Of a stretch of DNA of 64,000 nucleotides, positions 55,325 through 64,000 are shown in pieces. Position numbers and translations under genes: made by a program. A model generated the notes under the pieces. It saw only the letters and a list, made by a program, of their open reading frames with translations. It was not told the origin of the DNA and ran no database searches. Source of the stretch: Luzula sylvatica (lineage: Eukaryota > Streptophyta > Magnoliopsida > Poales > Juncaceae); NCBI GenBank assembly GCA_946800325.1, contig OX326958.1, positions 61,373,793 through 61,437,792 of the forward strand, given 5' to 3'. How positions within the stretch are numbered: the first letter of the stretch is position 1; every line of letters begins with the position of its first letter.

Positions 55325-58300
55325 TATGAAAATGAATAAGCCCGTACTTAGTTCTAACCTAATCACCTTGTGGTGTGTTGTGAGCGAGTGAGATGTGTGT
55401 GTGTGGTGATCGAACTACTTTGAAAGATTCTTCAAAGTTCAAAATAAAGTTGAGAGAATATCATGGCAATGAGAAAAAAGAATCAAAAGGAACTCGTTTT
55501 GTTTTTGTTTCTAATCCCAATGTGCATATCATAATCACTGTCGTCTCACGAGTTATCTCTTTTGATAAATGAACATTAGGGTTTTGTTTTCATGTTCTTG
55601 GATATATAAGAGGTCATTCATTGTACCTCCAATTTCAACACAACTTCGTTGAGATAACACATTAACATGGTTCATTAACAACACAATTAACATTCACATT
55701 TTGTTAGTGCTATATTAATAAATCTTGGTTGAGTTAAAGAACAAAGTATAGTTTTATGTATTTGTGAGATACAAAACTAGGTATATAAATTAGAGAATTC
55801 TATTATTTGTTTTTGAGAATTTTCTAATTTATATACCGAGTTATGTATCTAACAAATGCATACAATTTTTGGATTTTAAAATTCGGTGATTAATTAGTTT
55901 GTAAATGATTGGATAGTCCTTCTTTTTATAATGTTAAAGTTCCATAATTTTTCCTTGCAAAGTTTCGATATTGCATGATTTTGCTGCAAGTTTCTATTAA
56001 TTTCTAGTGAGTATAACATCTTGGGCCTATTACAGTAACTTGACAAAATTACCATTCTAGATGAAATATGTAACCTAATGGCCTTACTATTGGCCCAAAA
56101 CAGTGAAAAAGTTGGGTCTATTTGCTAAGTTTGAAATATCAGCGAGTCCAATAATCCTTAACCAGCAGTATATATTCAAGAAGGATGATTTGACGGTAGA
56201 ACTGGAACATTAAAAGAAAAATATTTTCTACATTTGTAACTAAAATTATATTCTTTTTATGTTGTTCATGAAAATTAGTTTTCTATTCCAAGTTGTATTA
56301 GTTAATTAGAATCTTTTTTAAAAAGTTTTGGACAAGATTCCCTCTAAAGTCATTTTGCAGTCACACGATTGATTAATTAGATTTTGAAACTTTTACAGTC
56401 AAGTTGTATTAATTAATTAGATTTTTCTTTTTTTGCTTCAAATTGCCTGGTAGGCTTTCATTTAATTTTGAAACTTTTACATGATTGATGTGTATCATAA
56501 CAGTAAAACTCACATACGAGCATTTGATACGGAGGCTTAACAACAGAGTTTCGAACCAAATCAAAAGCTAAGACATATAGACTTAAGACTAGCCTAATCG
56601 ACGTTACAAAAACAAAAGAAAAATTTAGCTTTTAAACTAAGATAAACTACTCATTTTCGATTTATCCTTGTCGAATTGCTTGTTCTTTCAACCTATAATC
56701 GCATTTTCATTTCATTGTTCAAAGGTTGAGGCATGGATGGCAAAGAGCAACCGACCAAAAGAGCAGAGATCTTCAAGGACAATGCCGTGAGGAGCAAAGC
56801 GGCCACGATCGTTGTCTTCTGGCTGCGTAGCCCATCTCGAGCGTGAAGGGGATGAACGGAGCCACTGCCGCTGGTACGATCTTCTTGGAGTTCTTTTGGC
56901 TGGTACAAGTCTTCAACGAGGCTTTCGATAGTCTTCACCGGTACAAACAACAACACAGCAAGAGAACAACCCGAATCGAGATAGAGCAAAAGAACGATCA
57001 CCAAATCGCAGCAAGATGCATCGGAACTTGCACGAAGTCACATTAGCATGATCTCACATGAACCGGCAGTAAGAACAAGCAGGAAATTACATCAACATAA
57101 ATTTGCGGGTAAGTCACGTCAATAGGAACTTGCAGAACCACAACTTGCAGGAACTAACAACTTGAAGTGCAGGAAACCAATCGAAACGGCTGGGTTCTTG
57201 TTTTCTCCCTTTTTCTTTTGAGGCGGCTAGGTTTTTGATTTGATTCCAAATGTGCAGCCACACAATTTTTGATCCAACGATAAATAATTTTTTGATTGAA
57301 ATTTTATATTAAAATAATTGTATTATTTTCAAATTGTACAAAATTATTAATATCACTGAAAAACATATTGAGATGTTCAATTTTTTTTTGAAAGCGAATA
57401 ATTCATGTAATTTTATTTTATAATATTCAAATCTGACAAAAAGTCAAATAAAATCACATCAAAATCTTATAATTACGAAGAAATTCGGATGGATTCTTGT
57501 CCAAAACTCTTTGGACAAGACCTCGTCTCATGGTGGAATGTTATTAAAATCTTGAATTAATAATTATCATTGTTGTAAAAGTTTTGATTAGAACTCAACG
57601 GCTTAGCAAGATTAAGTCTATTGCGAAAGTCAATCGACCCAAATTAATTCGACTTCGATCGAGTCGACTCAACATAAATTAGTTCCCAACTTAAATAATA
57701 CTTATGATGAAATTCTGAAACGAGAGAACTCGGCAACAATGAATTCAATTTAAATGGTTTAATTCGGAAGCCAAAAACATAAATGGATGATGTTGATTTT
57801 GAATTGATGAACACTCATCATATACCAGATATGATTTCACAATTTATTACATTTTTATTTTAAACGAGAAATGTAACATTACATTAATTTTGATGAAAAT
57901 GTAACTTCCCATCATGTAGAATGCACATATGAACTAAACAAAAAAATATGATTCCCACCTACCAATATTTTCATTAAAACATTTTCTCATCAATTTTTTC
58001 ATCATCCAAACACACCCTCACACAATTCATATTTCTAATATGATTTTTGTCTAAAGAGGGTGAAATTTCTTTTTGAGAGAAATTAATTATTTGACTCTTT
58101 TTCTGCCAAATCACACTAAATGCATCTTTCATGAAAATGTATTTTTCGTTTTTCTTTAAATCCCCACATGACAATGACATGATATAACCTACTATTTGAC
58201 ATGAAAAATTTGGTTAATTAGAGGAAAAACCTTTTACTAACATTTTTCTAAAAAAAAATTGGTATTTTATTTAAAAGAAGAAGAAAAAAACATTGCTAAT

Positions 58301-59199
58301 TCTAAGCTACATATGTTATAAGACATTGGAGAAAATCAATGTTGTCTTGCGCGGTCATTGTAAAAACTTAACGGATCGTAGCTTTCATCCATCCACTTCG
58401 GGTTTGCTCATGACCCGCATGACAGTCCACCTTTCTCCTCGGGTGTGCGACAAAGAAGATCATTTCTGACTCTTAAGTTAAACCAGAAATAATCTTGTTC
58501 CGCTTCGACGGTATTAATTTATTACAAATATATTTATATTTTTCGCTTCGACGTGATTAAGGAAAAGCAATCATCATATTGTAAAGTTCAAGTGGACTCA
58601 TTAAAACTGATTGCATGGAATAATATTTATATTTTCCACTTTAATATTTCCAAATTCAAATTTTGTAAATTTAAATGGCAGTGACAGTTTTGGCCCTTTT
58701 GATTGATTTATTTATTTATTTTGTAAATTATACGTGGATGTAATGGATATTGTATCATTTGCAATATTTTTTCCAAATTATTATATATGATTTTAAATTG
58801 CAATTATCTATTTTTTCTATGCGTTTAAATCATTTTGTAAAAATAGGCCATGATATATTTTTTTAACAAAATCATGTTAAAAAAAAAAGGTAATGTAAAT
58901 TGTAAAAACTTTGAATAACAATTCGGAATTAGGGTAGTTAAAAAATTAAAACTTGGAATATTTTATGGAAATTACAAAACCTGGGGTTCAAACTCAGGTC
59001 TCGTGATTAGCTCAAATACAAGCTTTGCTAACCATCACCAACAAAACAAAAACGGAATCGAATCCATGATCTATCAATGTGGAAGGAATAAGGATCCATA
59101 TCAGTGCTACATTAACCACTGCAACATCAATCATATTTATGAAATGAGTATGTTACATAGGTTTTCATTTACACTTGTCAACATAACACATTAAATTTT
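55325..59199. other. Spacer with an unidentified GC-richer segment
   Basis: 56690-57250 is GC-richer. On the minus strand it carries a 103-codon open frame (57004-56693) without a domain I know, possibly part of a retroelement leader or a lost gene. 58983-59045 on the minus strand has a B-box-like GAGTTTGAACCCC and an upstream GGTTAGCAAAGC, which could be a degraded SINE. The remainder is AT-rich with nothing supported. Confidence 0.45.
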
Positions 59200-59740
59200 C
59201 TTATATAATATTTTTACAAATTCAAATTATGAAAAAATGTATGTAAAAACTATGCTAATATGGATGTCAAAATAAGAAAAAAATCAAAACGAATATATTT
59301 CTAAATTTTTTGAAATTATATTTAAAAAAATAATATTAATATATGTTGCATATTTTATAATATTATATATTAAGTTATTAGTATTTCATATATAAATTTT
59401 TCATCATACATTGTATTCACATTTGATATTGTAATCTTATGTGAAATAGTAAACAATTGAACATACTTCGTCTAACACGAAAATAGCCAATACTAATAGT
59501 CCACATCATTAATTTATGACGATGTGAATTTCTAGGAATATTTAAAACATAGTATGTAAAATAATTGACACTTAAAAGATTACAAATAAAATATGATTAT
59601 AAAAAATCAATGATTAATCAATGATTCAAATTTTCTCAAATATTATAATTTAATGGTTGAAATAAATATGATAGTATAGTACGAAAAAATTGTACAAAGT
59701 TTGGTAAAAATAAGAATGTGGATAAATTAATAGTTAATTG
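59200..59740 (-). mobile_element. Partial Helitron-like copy (5' part)
   Basis: Reversed, this matches the left part of 36041-37837 and the right part of 17905-19190. Shared landmarks are TGACATCCATATTAGCATAG, CAACATATATTAATATTATT and the GATGTGGACTATTA region. The 3' part is missing. Confidence 0.68.
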
Positions 59741-60079
59741 ATTATTCAAACTTTGGATCTTTATGTCGGATCCTACCTGCACTAGTTAACCTTAATCAAA
59801 ACATGATCTAAGCCATTATTTAGCTATAAAATTATATTAAAGTAATAAGGTGCACACGTATTCTTGAAAACACCTAGCATCCTTTTTAAATTTGAAACAT
59901 TCAATTTTTTTCGTTCAAGGCAAGTTAATTTAATTGGTTTAACAAAATAGTACAATTATTAGGTAGAAATAGAATTGTCAATTTACAAACAAAAATTCTA
60001 AAATAGTATTGATAATTGGATCACAATTTAACAAAGAACAATTTTGAATAAGCTCTCTTTTATTGATTATAATTTATGA

Positions 60080-61210
60080 TTATGAAGATGGTGTTAAGAA
60101 ATTGAGCAAAGAAACCCTTGCATTTACAAAACCCCTATAGATTTTCTCACAACTAATCTCCATTGCCCGAATGGATTCCTCCAGCTTATCCAACCTCACC
60201 ATTGCCATCTTCCTCACCTTCTCCTCCTCCATTTTCCGCTCCGTTTTTCTCTCGAGCACGAGACCATTTTTCATGCTATCATTTTGATTCATTGCACCTA
60301 ATTTCCTCTTTGCCCTTAGCTTCCATCTAAGCAAATCCACGACCCACCATATTCTCACAACATTCCCTTTACAATTCGAATAATCTACTATCCCCACCAT
60401 CGTCGTAGCTATCGACACAGTCGAGTCGTCAGAGCGTTTGGCGAGTCCTTGGAACACTACCGCCGAGGCGGTCGCGAGGGCCTTAGCCGAATTGCATATA
60501 GACGTTGGAAGCATTGCAACACCTGACTGGTCAGGAGAAATTTCTGGCGCGTCAATCAACAAAGGTGGCGGTGTCTTTGCAGAAGTTTGCACTGCATCAG
60601 CCAGTTGCATAATTCCTCGCGTAGCTCGACGTTGTGCACGTACTGCAGATGAAAGGCGAGATGCATCGCTTCTACGTAAGGCAGCCTGCGTCTCGGATAG
60701 AAGATGAAGGAGATTTAGCAGACACGTTCGAAATGACGAGTACATGTCTGCCAGCCTTATCATGTCGTCTGAGAATGAGTCCGTGACGGGAGACTTTCGA
60801 AGCGGGTCTAACGCCAAAGGATGGTGCAATAAATCAGATAAGGAAGTGAGGACGAGCGAGATGAGACCCACCCCGTCAGAAAGCCACGTGTCGGAAGGTG
60901 ATTGACCGGATGACCAGGTTTTCAGAGATGCCACATCATCATCTAGATTGGAGATTATGGGGTGGAAACGGACCGGCAGGCTCGACGAACGTGTTTTATA
61001 CGATGATCGCTTGATGACATGGCTTTTCGGAATCGGAAATGAGATGGCACGCTTAAATCGCTCTGACGCGTTCGCCTTCTCTTCCGATTTTGATGGATGT
61101 CTCCGAAGAGACTTCTCTTCCTGTATTGGACTAGGGGGACAACATATTGAAGCCGAATGAGAAGAGAAATTGGGTATAGAAATACTCTTTCTTGGTTTTG
61201 GATTCAACAT
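60080..61210 (-). CDS. DUF241 (BPS1-like) domain protein
   Basis: A single uninterrupted frame of 376 aa on the minus strand, with ATG at 61210 and TAA at 60080. After a basic Ser-rich N-terminus (MLNPKPRKS...; about 75 residues with RSSSLPVRFHP), the plant-specific DUF241 region follows, including SLSDLLHHPLAL, MYSSFRTCLLNLLHLLSETQ, LRRSDASRLSSAVRAQRRAT, the helical C-terminal RLDKLEESIRAMEISCEKIY and the ending VSLLNFLTPSS. Length and lack of introns are normal for the family, which is often clustered in tandem; only one copy lies in this window. Members are of unknown biochemistry, and several are reported as stress-responsive. A TATAAAA box 40 bp upstream supports the start. Confidence 0.95.
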   Translation of the reverse strand: MLNPKPRKSISIPNFSSHSASICCPPSPIQEEKSLRRHPSKSEEKANASERFKRAISFPIPKSHVIKRSSYKTRSSSLPVRFHPIISNLDDDVASLKTWSSGQSPSDTWLSDGVGLISLVLTSLSDLLHHPLALDPLRKSPVTDSFSDDMIRLADMYSSFRTCLLNLLHLLSETQAALRRSDASRLSSAVRAQRRATRGIMQLADAVQTSAKTPPPLLIDAPEISPDQSGVAMLPTSICNSAKALATASAVVFQGLAKRSDDSTVSIATTMVGIVDYSNCKGNVVRIWWVVDLLRWKLRAKRKLGAMNQNDSMKNGLVLERKTERKMEEEKVRKMAMVRLDKLEESIRAMEISCEKIYRGFVNARVSLLNFLTPSS

Positions 61211-61246
61211 AGCTTAAAATAACTTCAAAGACTTTCGATTTTCTCT

Positions 61247-61256
61247 TCTTTTATAG
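61247..61256 (-). promoter_or_regulatory. TATA box of the DUF241 gene
   Basis: On the minus strand CTCTATAAAAGAAG lies about 40 bp upstream of the start codon. It implies a leader of only ~10 nt, or a start slightly further away if another box is used. Confidence 0.6.
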
Positions 61257-63708
61257 AGATGGAGAGATACATTGAGTTGCATAACAGCTTGCTTGCACTA
61301 TTTGCTGATGTGGCGTGTTTTGATTGGGTATGTTCAATGTGAATTCATGCTATCTAATTTTCCTATTTTTTTTAGAGGCCATATATCATGCCCCTCAAAT
61401 TCCCCCACAATAGTAATTGATGATTAATTCAATAATTAGTGTTTTGAATTAACGATTAATTCATAATTATTTATTTTTAAATATTTAAAATTAATCATTA
61501 ATTAGTATGGACCTTAATTCCACATTAAATTTTTAATAATCATGAATTAATTGTTAATTTATTTTTTTAATTATGAGATTAATTAGTGTGGGAGATTTGT
61601 GGGGGGAAACGAGGGTAAAAATTATAATTGTCCTTTTTTTTTTAATTTGAACGATTTGAATATTGACACGAGCACAACCAGCTAACAGTGATGTCAAATA
61701 AATTCCAAGAAGAAAATCCAATAAGCAACTGAATTGATATGTTGGTGTCCAGTTAGATAAGACATGGCCAGTTATAAACTATATTATTTTGCATATTAAT
61801 TCTCTGTTATTAAATCTAATGATGTAGCATTATATATTCATGACTTAACTTAAGATTGTACTATAATGCAATAATCCAGGAATTCAAATCCTAACTCCTA
61901 GCACGAAGGAATGCGTATCATGTTTAGTTTGAATACTATTTATAATTTTCAAACAATATATATATATATATATTAGTCTTATTATTATTATAGAGATTTA
62001 GCTGGCAAATGCACATAGCATGTTTTGGTAGATATTTTCTTATTTCCTGTTGAAAATTATTCATCAATTAATTAATTATGTCTAAATGTACTTCCAACAG
62101 AAATTGATGTAACAAATTGACAATGAAAGGAAATTGTATAAAATATAATAAGAAAATATATTGATGTAACAAATTAACAACGATATGTGAATGTATAATT
62201 TCAAACCATTTGACAAAAACAGCGAATAATAAACTAAGAATCTAATTATTTTTATTGAATAGAAGATTGAAAATATACATTATGGAATTATCGTTTAATT
62301 AACAAAAGTCATGCACTCTTTTAAGTGGTAAACTGGTACCTAGACCACTATCTCTTTTAATATTGCTCGAATTGGTAGTAACTCGTGTGGAGATAAATTT
62401 GGTTTTATGATTTTTAATATGGTAGATTAAGTTATTAACTATATAATTTGTGAGGCCTAATTTATCTGACATAATCCTGATGTATTTTTTCTTCCTCACA
62501 CACGACACACTATGTTGTATATGCACCAACTCTTCAAACTTTCAATTTGAGAAGATATATTATTATGTAAAAAGAATTTAAAGATTTGAAATTTTTAATT
62601 TGATGTGGCACTCAAAGAGTAGTTAAATATGTTGTGGATTGTAGAATTCAATCTAGGAAATTGAAATTATAAAAGAGTATACGAATACGAATTAGAAATA
62701 TAATAGGAAAAATACATCTGTTTGTCTAATTTTTACATGCAGATTTCGCAAGTTTCGGAGTTATATATATGCAGCCCTTGAACTCAAAAAAGAGTCTTGA
62801 TGAGATGCAAAAGAGAGCCAAATATGTTGATTAGTGATATTAATTAATTAATTCAATTAACAATTTAATTGATCGTTTAATTGAATTGCAAAAGAGAGCC
62901 CTTGAACTCAAAATAACAAGTATTAATATTAATATATTATTAATTATTAATGTGTTAATTAAACGTATCAATTTATATTTGTTTTTACCATCCATCAAGT
63001 CTTTTGAAATGAGTTTGGAGGGACCAAGTATACTTTCCCACGAGTAGTAATGTACACTCTCTAGTACGTTACATTTTTGATAACGTGAATATGATTTGAC
63101 ATCTTTAAAATTAATACATAAATACATGATTTAACATCTTAATTTATAATTTAATTATTTTAATTTATAATTGAAAATATAATGAAGATATTAAAACATA
63201 AATTAAAATATTAATTTATAAGATGTTAAATTATATTCATATCGTACAAAATATGAAAGGAGAGGTGGGGTATATCCAACATTTTCCTTTTCTCACTTCG
63301 TATATATTCTTTTCATACAATGCTGGCAAAGTATAATTCTTTTCACACGTAGATTTAGCCTATGTCTAGACTCTAGTGCAAACAATTGGGCCACTAATTT
63401 TTATGCTCACTCTTTTTCTACAACTCAATTGGGTTTTCATTTTGTGAATATTTGTACAACTGGTTCTAAGTTTTTGTTTATTAATTAGTTTGCTAAATTA
63501 TACATAAGTGTGTACACGAAATTTTTCAAACCGTCCAAACCGTCCAATCTGATCCAATCTGATCCTTTTTAAAACAAAAAACTCGCATTAACCCAATCCG
63601 ACTCATACAACTTCAAATTTTTAAATAATAATTTATGTTTATAATATAAATTATATGGTATGTTATTTTTCATAAATTAGGTAGCTATGATTATTATTAA
63701 TTCTTTTC

Positions 63709-63760
<52 letters not shown>

Positions 63761-64000
63761 CTTTTACCTTATATAAATATGTTTGCCAAGTAATACAAAT
63801 TTTATTAACTTAAATTATATATGACATGCTTTATTTTCTGGCAAAAATGAGTATTCGAGTTTTGTTATTTTCTGTTTTGTTTAAGAGTAAGGCCTTTTTT
63901 TTGTTCTCTTTAATAGTAGGATTTGTATTTATTTATAATATAACTATATTTGTTTTGCCATGAAATATGTAATGAGTTTGAACTTTGAAATTTTCGTATA
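61257..64000. other. AT-rich spacer at the right end
   Basis: No gene supported. 61375-61633 is an imperfect palindrome (GAGGCC...CCCCCACA and TGTGGGGGG...GTCC) that may be another MITE, but its flanks are T runs, so a duplication cannot be judged. 62790-62905 repeats GCAAAAGAGAGCC and CCCTTGAACTCAAAA. An (AT)n tract of ~47 bp lies at 63712-63758. 63520-63600 has CCAATCTGATCC repeats resembling a hAT relic. Confidence 0.5.

Noticed and set aside
58983..59045. Degraded SINE or tRNA on the minus strand
   Set aside because: A B-box-like motif is present but the A box, tail and target duplication are not convincing.
61375..61633. A further MITE
   Set aside because: The inverted repeat is weak and the flanks are T runs, so a target duplication cannot be told from chance.

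Overview
The window is nuclear DNA from a flowering plant, most likely a eudicot. Genes have short exons with GT-AG introns, long AT-rich spacers, plant-specific families (LAZ1/DUF300, NRG2-like DUF630/DUF632, DUF241, plant O-fucosyltransferase, GTE-type BET protein), a nuclear copy of plant mitochondrial nad4, and typical plant transposons. I cannot name the species. The exon models below were built by hand from splice sites, reading frame and family knowledge.

Layout. (1) 1-7774: an AT-rich satellite with monomers of about 175 bp and a higher-order period of 2,623 bp (15 monomers), split by a 651-bp Copia solo LTR. (2) 7775-11668: a ~40-bp minisatellite broken by a 1.2-kb LTR rich in short palindromes, an unclassified insert with a trinucleotide tract, and a tRNA-derived SINE with a 12-bp target duplication. 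(3) 11791-12094: a frameshifted nad4 exon 1 (NUMT), directly before a small gene whose 174-aa product resembles only the C-terminal part of GTE/BET bromodomain proteins. (4) 15389-17487: a LAZ1-like membrane protein. (5) 17.5-24.2 kb: spacer with a reverse Helitron-like copy and a 242-bp Mutator-type MITE. (6) 24235-27281: an O-fucosyltransferase gene. (7) 27.7-43.6 kb: dense nested transposons, comprising a 1.15-kb foldback MULE, hAT elements, a solo LTR, two dead LINEs, Helitrons, and three diverged tandem copies of an unidentified segment carrying a short conserved coding-like stretch. (8) 43946-46761 (minus): an NRG2-like DUF630/DUF632 gene. (9) 46.8-60 kb: spacer with another foldback MULE, MITEs and hAT elements. 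(10) 60080-61210 (minus): a single-exon DUF241 gene, then AT-rich spacer.

The five intact genes do not form a pathway; they are ordinary dispersed plant genes. The best observations are structural: MULE/MITE insertions with perfect 9-bp duplications, hAT insertions with 8-bp duplications, LTRs with TG...CA ends, and nested insertions that date one another. The most biologically interesting items are the bromodomain-less GTE C-terminal protein behind a mitochondrial insertion, the long foldback MULE studded with internal palindromes, and the palindrome-rich LTR. No RNA genes and no CRISPR arrays were found.
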